The notes below the pieces were generated by a model that saw only the letters and a list, made by a program, of their open reading frames with translations, was not told the DNA's origin and searched no databases. A stretch of 54,808 bases of DNA. It comes from Marinicella sp. GTDB lineage: Bacteria > Pseudomonadota > Gammaproteobacteria > Xanthomonadales > Marinicellaceae. The stretch lies in NCBI GenBank assembly GCA_028284365.1, contig JANQRW010000047.1, forward strand, positions 1 to 54,808, given 5' to 3'. This document shows positions 1-7,672 of this stretch, in pieces (within the stretch, counting starts at the first letter, position 1; each line of letters opens with the position of its first letter). The position numbers were made by a program, and so were the translations under genes.

Positions 1-117
1 GCCTTCCCGATAATGCCTGCTCAATGATAAAGCCATTCGGATAAATAGAGTTAATCTGATTGATGTATTTGGCTTTATGGACTTAATATACAAGGTTGGA
101 CTTTCTCCGTTAAGGCA

Positions 118-270
118 ACTGCACTCAAGCAAGTCTTATTGCCTTACAGGCAAACCGACTTACTTTCATCGCCTGCACGCGCTATGGCACTCAAGCAAGT
201 CTTATTGCCTTACAGGCAAACCGACTTGCTTTCATCGCCTGCGCTGGTGGAGTGGGTCATTGGTTCTCCA
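118..270 (+). repeat. Dispersed structured repeat, copy A (two 66-bp tandem units)
   Basis: Two nearly identical units start at about 121 and 187, exactly 66 bp apart. Each contains a hairpin TTGCCT-TAC-AGGCAA (139-153 and 205-219). The element ends with a degenerate form of the palindrome seen in other copies (250-266) and the shared CTCCA end. It lies just 3' of the PagL-like gene, which runs on the opposite strand. Related copies are at 11811, 15218, 26253 and 54774. The open reading frame through it is a by-product of the repeat and not a gene. Confidence 0.85.
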
Positions 271-276
271 TTGAGA

Positions 277-786
277 TTATTTTAGTGCAAAATAATAGTT
301 CAAGCCTAACATCTCTGTACCAGGGTTTTTGTTCGATAATTTGCTATTTGACAAATGAGAGATTGAAACACCAAACCTATGAAAGTTATTTAACTCATAA
401 GCAATTGTTAATTTTGATCGAAATTCAACAGTATGACCAAGATCAAGCAATTTGTTGTTGTCAAACAATCCAATGCTGACACTGGTGCTTAGAATAAATG
501 GCTCTTTTATATACCAATCCCGATTAAGGCCATAATATAGATACTTGTTATGCCTTTGGCTGACTAACGCGCCAAAGATGTTATCTAAATTCCAACCAAT
601 GGTACTTCTGTTTTGATACTCTATTCCATAGGTGCTATTTCTGAATTTGCTATCGAAAACAGCAATCTTTCCATATTCAATGTTGATAAATGACTCTGGT
701 TTATTCAAGCTTTGATGTTTCTCTGAATATGAGGCAAAGGAAAACAAAATCATCATGAGAACAATGGACTTTTTCATTGTGGCCAT
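277..786 (-). CDS. PagL-like lipid A 3-O-deacylase (acyloxyacyl hydrolase family)
   Basis: This is a predicted outer-membrane beta-barrel enzyme that would remove the 3-O-linked acyl chain from lipid A. The 169 residues begin with a signal peptide (about 4-21). The C-terminus carries the PagL catalytic signature: His144 and Ser146 in SHLSNSK, then Glu158 after NPGT. The spacing (H-x-S, then 12 residues to E) matches the His/Ser/Glu triad of Pseudomonas PagL. The length is normal for the family. The start overlaps the TAA of the DoxX gene by one base, so the two are probably co-transcribed; a second ATG at 777 is an alternative start. Family assignment is good, lipid A activity is inferred. 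Confidence 0.72.
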   Translation of the reverse strand: MATMKKSIVLMMILFSFASYSEKHQSLNKPESFINIEYGKIAVFDSKFRNSTYGIEYQNRSTIGWNLDNIFGALVSQRHNKYLYYGLNRDWYIKEPFILSTSVSIGLFDNNKLLDLGHTVEFRSKLTIAYELNNFHRFGVSISHLSNSKLSNKNPGTEMLGLNYYFALK

Positions 787-1445
787 TACCCTTGAAGCGT
801 TTTCAATACAACCAATCCCATTCCTGCTAATAGGAGCAATACACCTAAAACTGGTATGAGAAAGACCAATGGAAGCCCCATGACTATCAGCACCAAACCC
901 TTAGATAAAGAATCTGAAATAACATTATTTGAAGTGGTACCTGTAAATTGATTTGTTAAATAGTGATCAACACTCAATTTCCCAGCACCTGAAAAGATCA
1001 ATGGGAAGAGCATCAAAATATATAACAAGGGCAGTTTAAAATTACCAAAACCTTTATCTGAAATCGCATAACCCCTCCAAAGTTCAGTTAAGGAGCCCCA
1101 ATCGGCTGGCCAATGTACAGCTGCAGTTGCCACTGCTGTTAAAATAAGCAAGACCACCGATGATAAACGAGTAGTAAACCCCAACAGTAAAAAGACAGCA
1201 AAAATCAACTCACTCCATGTGGCTAAAAACCATGACACTTCAACTGGAATTGCATTAAAAGGAAATGGAAAATCATCATGTATATGAGCAAACCAATTTG
1301 AACCTTCGAGTTTTATGATACCAGATTCCCAAAACTCCCAAAACAGGATAAGTCTGAGAAAAAGAGGTGGAATCCATTGACCACCTGCATTTAAACGGGC
1401 AGTTAAAGCTGACCAAATAGTCACTGTTTTATCTATTGATGACAT
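786..1445 (-). CDS. DoxX family membrane protein
   Basis: This 219-residue protein has about four hydrophobic helices (near 27-40, 68-85, 91-110 and 137-152) plus a very hydrophobic C-terminal segment near 180-212. The N-terminal pattern LRLILFWEFWESGIIKLEG is typical of the DoxX/SURF4 fold. DoxX proteins are small inner-membrane proteins linked in several bacteria to thiol and redox-stress complexes. Their exact reaction is not settled. The gene follows the YHS and AhpD-like genes and overlaps the PagL-like gene by one base, in a cluster probably controlled by the divergent TetR regulator at 2769. Confidence 0.85.
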   Translation of the reverse strand: MSSIDKTVTIWSALTARLNAGGQWIPPLFLRLILFWEFWESGIIKLEGSNWFAHIHDDFPFPFNAIPVEVSWFLATWSELIFAVFLLLGFTTRLSSVVLLILTAVATAAVHWPADWGSLTELWRGYAISDKGFGNFKLPLLYILMLFPLIFSGAGKLSVDHYLTNQFTGTTSNNVISDSLSKGLVLIVMGLPLVFLIPVLGVLLLLAGMGLVVLKTLQG

Positions 1446-1546
1446 GATGTACTCCTATTTATATTGTGTTAGTTAATATTTTTTGGTGCAAAAAAAAACG
1501 AAGCAATACAAGGGTAAATATCACTCCGCTCTCACTGGCTATTTGT

Positions 1547-2002
1547 TTATAAAGATGCTGCTGGTTTATTTTTGATTTTTTTCCAGTTTTTATTGGCTTT
1601 CTTGATGTTGCCGGGAATGTCTTTTACCCATGTGGCTTTGATGCCATTATCCAAGTTGAAATACAACTTACCATCAACAACTTCCCAAACATTTGGGTCG
1701 CCAATGAATTTCTTGCCTACTGATGCCCCAAAAGCGCAATATCCGCCATACTGAGGCATATATTTTTTTGGGTTTTTATTGAAAGTATCTAAGTTCTCTT
1801 GGTTGGCAAAAATGTAATTTACCTGATCTATGGTTGCAACAAAATTTCCATTGCCGGGCAGCGGTTTTTTATCTGTTTGGTATGAAACCAGGTCGTAGCC
1901 TCCAGCGCCAACTGTACTGTTAGTGACATAATCTGCATTTGCACTTAAACTGAATAAAGTAAAAAACGCGCCCGCCAAAAATAAAGATTTAAAGTTTTTC
2001 AT
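1547..2002 (-). CDS. Secreted YHS domain protein
   Basis: This 151-residue protein has a clear signal peptide (MKNFKSLFLAG to about residue 23). A YHS-type domain follows, with YDLVSYQ near 36-42, a YIFANQENLDTF core, then NPKKYMPQYGGYCAFG with one conserved cysteine. YHS domains are small modules often associated with metal binding; in secreted forms the ligand is usually unknown. The gene lies 45 nt downstream of the AhpD-like gene and about 100 nt upstream of DoxX on the same strand. This suggests a shared role in redox or metal stress, which is an inference from context. Confidence 0.85.
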   Translation of the reverse strand: MKNFKSLFLAGAFFTLFSLSANADYVTNSTVGAGGYDLVSYQTDKKPLPGNGNFVATIDQVNYIFANQENLDTFNKNPKKYMPQYGGYCAFGASVGKKFIGDPNVWEVVDGKLYFNLDNGIKATWVKDIPGNIKKANKNWKKIKNKPAASL

Positions 2003-2047
2003 GATTTTTCTCGTGTTGTTAAAAATAAAAGATAGTTAAATTGTTAA

Positions 2048-2587
2048 TTAAGCGGCTTTGACATTTACGACAGGAAAGTCAATTTCCGTTCCAGCTATGT
2101 GGTTAAAGTAATTTGTAAAAATATTCATCCCAATATGAGCAATAATCTCTACTATTTCTGCATCACTTACACCTGCTTCTCGCAAAGAATCAGTAGACAA
2201 AGGATCAATCAATCCTTTTTTAGATACCACTTCTTTGACGTAACTGAGAATGACTGAGGTTTTTGGATCCAATGACTTGGCCTCTAGGTTTTGTCTGATT
2301 TCGGACTTGCTTACACCGGCATGTTGTGCCAGATAAGTATGTGCTGAAGCACAATAATCGCATTCATTTTGACCAGCAACAGCCAAAGCAATTTGTTCTT
2401 TTACCGCGGTACTTAGGGTGCCAGATGCTAAAGCACCGTTAAATGCTAAATAGCCTTCTAGTACTGCAGGCGAATTTGCCATGGTGGCAAAAATATGAGG
2501 AACCGTTCCCATTTGTTTTTGTACTGCATCAATCAAAGGTTGGGCTTGGCCAGCGTTATTGGTATCTAATCGACCTATGTTTTGCAT
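2048..2587 (-). CDS. AhpD-like carboxymuconolactone decarboxylase family protein
   Basis: This 179-residue all-helical protein belongs to the alkylhydroperoxidase-like AhpD fold. It has the active-site pattern Cys76-x-x-Cys79 with His83 in ECDYCASAHT, which in AhpD relatives supports peroxide or disulfide reduction. The ATG is preceded by AGGAG at good spacing. It is the first gene of the minus-strand cluster and its promoter region contains the TetR operator pair at 2614-2662. This gives a regulated oxidative or electrophile-stress operon. The substrate cannot be read from the sequence. Confidence 0.86.
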   Translation of the reverse strand: MQNIGRLDTNNAGQAQPLIDAVQKQMGTVPHIFATMANSPAVLEGYLAFNGALASGTLSTAVKEQIALAVAGQNECDYCASAHTYLAQHAGVSKSEIRQNLEAKSLDPKTSVILSYVKEVVSKKGLIDPLSTDSLREAGVSDAEIVEIIAHIGMNIFTNYFNHIAGTEIDFPVVNVKAA

Positions 2588-2613
2588 AAAGTGTCTCCTG
2601 TTAAATTAAAAAA

Positions 2614-2662
2614 GTATACTGATCTGTTTAGTGTTGAGCATATGGTACACAGATCAGTTTAC
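2614..2662. promoter_or_regulatory. Paired TetR-type operators in a divergent promoter
   Basis: Two 14-nt blocks at 2614-2627 and 2649-2662 form an inverted repeat with 13 of 14 matches. Each block also sits in a 16-bp imperfect palindrome of the form TAnACwGATCwGTnTA. The two centres are about 31 bp apart, or three helical turns. The pair lies between the AhpD-like gene (minus) and the TetR gene (plus). Layout and dyad form resemble NemR/QacR-class operators, so the TetR protein at 2769 probably binds here and controls both directions. Confidence 0.7.
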
Positions 2663-2768
2663 TGAGTCAAGAACTTATTTGATTAATTCTTTAAAAATAA
2701 ACACCATTATTGCTATTAAATTATGTATGATTTAAGATAAACTTAAATAAACATATCGGTATATATTC

Positions 2769-3332
2769 ATGTCAAAAAAAAGACAGCAGTTGGTTGATAC
2801 AGCCATAAAACTATTTTCAGCTCATGGCTATCACGGAGTTGGAATAGACTGGATTTCTCGAGAAGCAGGAGTAACGAAGAAAACCATGTATCACCACTTT
2901 CATTCTAAAAATGAATTGATACTTGCTGCTCTAAAACATCATGATGGTTTGTTTAGAAATGAATTCATGAATGCAGTCAAAGCTTTTCATGAAGACCCGT
3001 ATGAAAGACTGCTTGGTATATTTGATGTGGCTCATCATTGGTTCTCTGATAAGAAGTTTTATGGGTGTATGTTTATCAATGCCATTGGCGAGTATTCAGA
3101 ACCAGATTCATCAATAAGAAATGTTTGCCAGGAGTTTAAAAGCTTGATGCGCAAGTACATTGCCCAATTGGCCGAGGATGCTGGGATCAAAGATACCGAA
3201 TCTATTGCAACTTCTTTGGCTATATTATTGGAAGGTTCTATTGTAACTGCACAAGTCTCGGGAACACCTGACAGTGCCATAGAAGCAAAAAAAGCAGCTA
3301 AATTATTAGTAGACTTGGCCTTACAAAATTAA
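2769..3332 (+). CDS. TetR/AcrR family transcriptional regulator
   Basis: This 187-residue regulator has an N-terminal helix-turn-helix at about 24-45 (IDWISREAGVTKKTMYHHF), followed by the family hallmark FHSKNELI. The C-terminal helical domain would bind a small ligand. It is divergent from the AhpD/YHS/DoxX/PagL cluster and separated from it by the two-site operator at 2614-2662. The simplest model is a repressor of that cluster and of itself, released by an electrophile or oxidant; the ligand is unknown. Confidence 0.9.
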   Translation: MSKKRQQLVDTAIKLFSAHGYHGVGIDWISREAGVTKKTMYHHFHSKNELILAALKHHDGLFRNEFMNAVKAFHEDPYERLLGIFDVAHHWFSDKKFYGCMFINAIGEYSEPDSSIRNVCQEFKSLMRKYIAQLAEDAGIKDTESIATSLAILLEGSIVTAQVSGTPDSAIEAKKAAKLLVDLALQN

Positions 3333-3927
3333 GGGAGTCACTCAGGTTATTGACACCATGTATTTTCCTTTAATGGCATCATGTCCTTTCGTGGAAAAAA
3401 TCTTGAAATAAATTATGTTTGTGCATGTTGTTAGGCTTCGCTTTGCTCAGTGCCAACCTACTAACTTTCGAATAACCTGTCATTTTATTGGATGTTGTTT
3501 GTAGTCAGTTTTCGAATCCGTTACTGAATATCAACTCGTGAGTCCTGATGGGAAGTTTCTAATCTATGAGCGAGGTGAAAACACTGTGAAACCAAATCTT
3601 AAATTAAGGTCGCTCCTTTTTGACCTCAACAAAGACATTAGTTCTACAAAACCCTTTCAAACCAACTTCAACACAAACTGCATAATCCGTAAATTAAGCC
3701 TGTTTTGGCTTCAAAACCTGTGCCAAATCCATCACTTTTGTTCCTTATTCGATGACTGTCCTTGATTACCATTACCGCTTGATTACACTTCCAAGAGTAG
3801 ATTTTGAAAATGTTTGATCAAGAACTGGAAACAGTGAAAATGGTATCAATCCTCCATGTGCACCACTTGAATTTTCTACATATTCGACCGGATTAAAATA
3901 AGATGCGTTTTAATGGACAGCATAATT
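3333..3927. other. Intergenic region with a possible decayed beta-propeller (PD40) fragment
   Basis: This is a 595-bp gap between TetR and the response regulator. In one plus frame, from about 3507 after a TAG to about 3630, it encodes YQLVSPDGKFLIYERGEN. That matches the SPDGK..I.. core of TolB/WD40-like PD40 repeats. The rest of the frame to 3765 looks random and there is no convincing start codon. I read this as a leftover of a lost gene, at low confidence. I see no RNA gene or clear terminator. Confidence 0.35.
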
Positions 3928-4542
3928 TTATTCACCAGGAGGAAGCCAGCCATAACTACTGGCTTTGTTTACAGCATTTAAGCGACTGTTTACATGTAGT
4001 TTTTCCATAATAACTGAAAGATGATTTCTGACCGTTCCGTTTGATAAACTTAGTTTTTTTGCTATCTGTTTGTTGCTTAAACCTAACTTCACCAATTCTA
4101 ATACTCTTATATCTTTCATAGTCAATGGGTTTGGATTTATTTTGCTTTCGAAGCGAAGTTTTTCTGAATAAACCAATTGACCATTAGCAACTTTAATAAT
4201 TGATTTTACTAAATGATCAATTGACATGTCTTTGGTCAAATATCCTCTTACATTCAAATCCAAGGCTCGCTCAAAATAACCAGGCTTGGCAAATGTTGTT
4301 AGCATGATGATGCTTATATGTGGATACTTTAATGAAACTTGTTCAATTAATTGAAACCCTGAAATTTCAGGAATTTCAACATCGCAGATTATAATGTCTA
4401 CGTCATCATAATTATATTTTAAGGCATCACAGGATGATTCAAACGATGCCTTAACTTGAACAGATTCAGATTGGTTCAAAAGAATTTCCATTGCATTCAG
4501 GATCGTAACTTGATCATCGATTAAAACAACAGGAATTTTCAC
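3928..4542 (-). CDS. NarL/FixJ-type response regulator (DesR-like)
   Basis: This 204-residue protein has a receiver domain (1-115) with acidic Asp9/Asp10, phospho-acceptor Asp54 in IICDVEIP, Thr82/83 and Lys104. A LuxR-type helix-turn-helix follows at about 152-190 (LGLSNKQIAKKLSLSNGTVR). The GTG start overlaps the kinase TGA (GTGA, 4 nt), so translation is coupled. The receiver and domain order resemble DesR/LiaR regulators, which often answer membrane or envelope stress. Its targets are not visible here; the upstream DUF2306 and TPR genes are candidates. Confidence 0.92.
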   Translation of the reverse strand: MKIPVVLIDDQVTILNAMEILLNQSESVQVKASFESSCDALKYNYDDVDIIICDVEIPEISGFQLIEQVSLKYPHISIIMLTTFAKPGYFERALDLNVRGYLTKDMSIDHLVKSIIKVANGQLVYSEKLRFESKINPNPLTMKDIRVLELVKLGLSNKQIAKKLSLSNGTVRNHLSVIMEKLHVNSRLNAVNKASSYGWLPPGE

Positions 4543-5612
4543 GGCTTAAAATCCAATTCCAGCTTAAATCCGTTGACTGTTGAAATCTGTAGGTTTCCAT
4601 TCATTTCCTGCGCCCTGGATTTTATATTTTTGATCCCATTGCCTTTTGTACTATCAATATGCACACTGCCCTCACATTTGATAATAAGATTCACTTTTTG
4701 TCCTTTAGGCAATAAACTGATACGACACTTTTTACCATCGGAGTGCTTGACCATGTTTGTGACCACCTCATTGATGATATATACCAGGTTTTTTCGGTGG
4801 TTTTCAGAATAAATTTTTTCGCATTTAACATCAATAATCGCGTCGATATTAGCCAAAAGTAAAACTTTTCTGAGTTTTTCAATCTCATCATGAAAAGATA
4901 TATTTTGTGAGTTATTGATGACTAATCTGATTTGATCCAGTGAATCTCTTGATAAATCTTCCAGTTGTCGGAATAGTTTTTCTCTATGATTATCATTGCT
5001 TTGTCTGTAACCTAATTGACTCAACAATACTGCAGTAGAAAGCTTCACCCCAAGTGCATCATGTAAATCTGCACTGATTCTATTTCTTTCAATTAATTGA
5101 ACTTCAACCAAACTTTGTTTTTTTATTTCTGCTCTGTGCTTAGATCTTTCCTTTTCATAATATATCCTCATTAAGACTATAAAAAGAATAAAAAAGGTGA
5201 AAGTGATCCAGAAGATCGAAATGGAAAAATAAAGATTCAAAATCAATAATATGGCTATCAAAATAGCCAGCGAAATTATATATGGTAATTTTTTTAGATT
5301 TTCACATGCAGCTACCGCAAAAAAAACAAATAGTACAGTGGATCCATAGTTTTTATTTAAAATACTAAATACAGCAATACCTAGCATAAATATCAGAAAT
5401 AAGCTTTTTAGCTTGTTAAATTTATAACTGTAAATAAAACACAGTATAAATAGAGACAAAAGCAATAAATCAGTGACTAGTTCATGAGCTGTAAAAGGTT
5501 GATAACCGTATTTTACGAAATAGAATCCTAGATAAAAAAAATAAAGAAAATCTTGTTTAGGAAATTTGTTAAAAAAATCAGGTCTAGAGTTCTTTGTTGT
5601 ACCTTTTTCCAT
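4539..5612 (-). CDS. Membrane sensor histidine kinase, HisKA_3 (DesK-like)
   Basis: I chose the ATG at 5612 (357 residues), 29 nt inside the upstream gene, with GGAG about 12 nt before it. The longer form would begin at a TTG. About five or six membrane helices fill residues 20-150. The dimerisation/phospho-acceptor motif ERNRISADLHDALG puts the phosphorylated His at 184. The ATPase N-box is NEVVTNM (281-287) and a glycine box GNGIKN lies at 324-329. The usual D-x-G motif of the G1 box is degenerate (IKCEGS near 311-316, Glu instead of Asp). ATP binding may therefore be altered. The partner is the overlapping response regulator. Confidence 0.88.
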   Translation of the reverse strand: MEKGTTKNSRPDFFNKFPKQDFLYFFYLGFYFVKYGYQPFTAHELVTDLLLLSLFILCFIYSYKFNKLKSLFLIFMLGIAVFSILNKNYGSTVLFVFFAVAACENLKKLPYIISLAILIAILLILNLYFSISIFWITFTFFILFIVLMRIYYEKERSKHRAEIKKQSLVEVQLIERNRISADLHDALGVKLSTAVLLSQLGYRQSNDNHREKLFRQLEDLSRDSLDQIRLVINNSQNISFHDEIEKLRKVLLLANIDAIIDVKCEKIYSENHRKNLVYIINEVVTNMVKHSDGKKCRISLLPKGQKVNLIIKCEGSVHIDSTKGNGIKNIKSRAQEMNGNLQISTVNGFKLELDFKP

Positions 5613-6078
5613 AAATAAAATAAGCTCCAATTAAACATACTATAAATGATGCGCTGGTTGTTGCTACCCAGAAAAAACTCAGTGGGATCCAGTTTTCAAT
5701 TTCTGGATAAATCAAAGGAACCCGGACACTGAGTTCGGAAAAAGCAGCGGCTAATAAACCAACATAGGACCACTTCATGTATTGATGATGATTCTTATAC
5801 CATTTTTTTTGGGGCTTTTTAAGACGCACAGACAAGTAGCCCACTGTCAGAGAAAAACAGCCAATAACTGCAGCCCAATGAAAAATTCCCCATGAACCAA
5901 ATAAATCATATATCATAAATGCTGTACTCAAAGTGATTAACATACAAAGCACATATCCTCTTCCAATTTTAATATGAATGTTTGAGCCTTTCTGAGTAAA
6001 CATCAGTGCAGTACCTAGAACAAGTGCCGCTGTAGCACTGAATGTATGTAACGGGCCAAGGTCGTTATAAAATTCCAT
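5584..6078 (-). CDS. DUF2306-type small membrane protein
   Basis: This 164-residue protein has four predicted membrane helices (about 13-28, 37-56, 63-82 and 105-120), with a further hydrophobic stretch near 133-155. The HIKIGRGYV and HHQYMKWSY segments and the helix layout match the DUF2306 family. Members occur beside two-component systems, but no reaction is known. Its 3' end overlaps the histidine kinase start by 29 nt, so it may form part of the sensing unit. An upstream ATG in good context supports this start. Confidence 0.72.
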   Translation of the reverse strand: MEFYNDLGPLHTFSATAALVLGTALMFTQKGSNIHIKIGRGYVLCMLITLSTAFMIYDLFGSWGIFHWAAVIGCFSLTVGYLSVRLKKPQKKWYKNHHQYMKWSYVGLLAAAFSELSVRVPLIYPEIENWIPLSFFWVATTSASFIVCLIGAYFIYGKRYNKEL

Positions 6079-6086
6079 AAATTTTC

Positions 6087-6794
6087 CTATTGTTTTTTAA
6101 TTTCAAGCCAAATTTCTTTGGCCCACTGATGCTTTGGATTTTTTTCAAGCACCTGTAAAATCAGTCTTTCCGCAGCTATGTTGTTATCATCTTTAAGATT
6201 AATGATAGCCCGCCAAATCAATGATTCTGCATTTCCCCACGAATAAACAACATTTAAATCAGAAGAACGATACAAATTTATAGCTTTATCTAGATATTTA
6301 GCTGCAGTTTTATTACTACCACCAAACAGCATCGGGGTATGATAAGCACTAACCCCTTTTACTAAAAATACTTGGGGATTTTGGGGGTCTAGTTTTTCAG
6401 CCTGCTTAATGGCTTTTGAAGACTTAGCTCCATAAACAGGACCATTAAGAGCTCCTGTGCCTGCCCAAAGCGAATATACTGATGCCAGCAAGCTGAAGTC
6501 TCTTGATTTTGGATTTTGAATCGTCTTTAGGGCTTTTTCAGCAGCAGTTAGTAGTTTGACAGTATCTTCTTTTTTACCTTTTTTCAGGGTGTTAAAGGCA
6601 AGTCTGTAGTGTATGTAAGCAGTTTCATATGGAGACTTTGGCAAATTAATTTGGCTTTTTAAGTTAAAAATTTCTTGGAAATTTCCGACTTGAAAATGTT
6701 GGGTAACTTTTTTTATTAAATCCTCACTCGCAAAGGCACTTTGGCAAAATACCAACATGTAAAAGCTAATTTGCATTAAATTAATTCTAGACAT
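6087..6794 (-). CDS. Secreted tetratricopeptide-repeat-like protein
   Basis: This 235-residue protein has a signal peptide (1-22, cleavage near AFA-SED) and a helical body with TPR-like spacing: AYIHYRLAFNTLKKGKKEDT near 58, KLDPQNPQVFLVKGVSAY near 137, and a final helix pair at 195-232. It is probably periplasmic. It is the first gene of a four-gene minus-strand run with DUF2306, kinase and regulator, separated from DUF2306 by only 8 nt. I infer a role in envelope sensing or protein interaction, with no direct evidence. Confidence 0.72.
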   Translation of the reverse strand: MSRINLMQISFYMLVFCQSAFASEDLIKKVTQHFQVGNFQEIFNLKSQINLPKSPYETAYIHYRLAFNTLKKGKKEDTVKLLTAAEKALKTIQNPKSRDFSLLASVYSLWAGTGALNGPVYGAKSSKAIKQAEKLDPQNPQVFLVKGVSAYHTPMLFGGSNKTAAKYLDKAINLYRSSDLNVVYSWGNAESLIWRAIINLKDDNNIAAERLILQVLEKNPKHQWAKEIWLEIKKQ

Positions 6795-6922
6795 ATTTTA
6801 TTTCGATTTTTAGTGTGTCTATTTTTGAGCGGAATAGACTTGTTTAGAAGTTACAAATGTCATTTTATTATTTAAATCTTCGATCAAAGTGATTATTAGA
6901 CCTGTTACATATAGGTTATAAT

Positions 6923-6952
6923 TTGACAAGGAATGGTTGACTCATCTAGATA
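6923..6952 (+). promoter_or_regulatory. Candidate sigma-70 promoter of the broken TetR gene
   Basis: A perfect -35 box TTGACA (6923-6928) is followed after 18 nt by TAGATA (6947-6952). It is about 100 nt upstream of the ATG at 7056. An inverted repeat TTGACTCA/TGAGTCAA (6937-6944 and 6986-6993) starts inside the spacer and ends downstream of the expected start site, and could be an autoregulatory operator. Confidence 0.45.
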
Positions 6953-7055
6953 AAGTCGTAAGAAAATGGATTTCATCCTGTTGAGTGAGTCAATCCTGAA
7001 ATAGATAGGGTTAGGTGTTGCCATCATCTTAATACAAAAGTTTAGGAAATAATTC

Positions 7056-7622
7056 ATGCTGAATAATACAAAAGTCAATGATGAACATAACAAGGCAAAA
7101 GACTTGATGCTTACATTTGCCCAATATGGGTTTAAAAAGACATCAATGGAAGATATCGGTAGCGCAGTGGGGGTTACACGTCAGTCCATTTACAAGAAGT
7201 TTGGCTCTAAAGAAAAATGTTATCAGTGAACATTAAATACGTATCTTGCAGGGATGTATGCTCAGATCTTTTCTGCACTAGAAAGCGATGAAAATCCGCC
7301 ATTACAAACATTGATAAGTGTTTTTGATATTTTCATTGGTGAGGCTGTGGGTATTGTTAGCAACTCACATGGTGCAGAGATCTTAAGGGACTCGTTGAAA
7401 ACAACATACTCTTCGCCAGAGGATTGGCCATTAAGATTCAGAGCCAGGCTCGCAGGCTTTTTAGTCAGATATGAATTTGCGCCAAAAGAGAGGGCCGAAG
7501 GTATGGCTTTTGGATTGATTTCAGCAGGAAAAGGTTTACTACTTGAGGAGTCTCACAGAGAAGAATTTCTTGAGCACATGACCGTCATTTTAAAAAGTGT
7601 CATTCAAGTTCAATCCGATTGA
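7056..7622 (+). pseudogene. TetR family regulator, broken by an in-frame TGA
   Basis: The reading frame starts at the ATG at 7056 and would encode 188 residues. Codon 58 (7227-7229) is TGA where the paralogue at 9145-9702 has TGG (CYEWTINTY there, CYQ-stop-TLNTY here). Both sides of the stop align with the paralogue without a frame change: KKTSMEDIG and RQSIYKKFGSKE before it, DWPLRFRARLAGFL and SAGKGLLLEE after it. Only an HTH-domain stub or, by restart at 7254, a ligand domain without HTH could be made. Neighbouring genes end in TGA, so recoding is unlikely. A sequencing error cannot be excluded. Confidence 0.85.
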
Positions 7623-7638
7623 TCTTGATCTATGCCTA

Positions 7639-7663
7639 AGGAAAGCTGCTGAGCAGCTTTCCT
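7639..7663. terminator. Bidirectional terminator-like hairpin
   Basis: A perfect 12-bp inverted repeat (arms 7639-7650 and 7652-7663) folds into an 11-bp stem with a TGA loop. It sits between the convergent TetR pseudogene (ends 7622) and aldehyde dehydrogenase gene (ends 7673). AT-rich sequence follows on the plus side, without a clean U-run. Confidence 0.7.
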
Positions 7664-7672
7664 AAATAAAAA

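Noticed and set aside
1-80. Coding-like peptide on the minus strand (KYINQINSIYPNGFIIEQAL) running off the window edge
   Set aside because: It follows directly after a TAA and has no start codon inside the window, so I cannot call a gene. It may be a fragment or chance.
77-274. Reading frames through repeat copy A (65 and 75 codons)
   Set aside because: They are translations of the 66-bp tandem units and continue past them into the 3' end of the PagL-like gene on the other strand; no ribosome site or protein pattern.
3538-3765. 75-codon frame as a real gene
   Set aside because: Starts with GTG in the middle of a PD40-like stretch and turns to random sequence; better seen as a remnant.
7227-7229. 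TGA as selenocysteine or reassigned Trp codon
   Set aside because: Other genes here end in TGA, the paralogue has Trp and not Cys, and I saw no SECIS-like hairpin after the codon.
7254-7622. Independent 122-residue gene
   Set aside because: It is in frame with the upstream TetR HTH and is the part after the TGA, so I annotate one broken gene.
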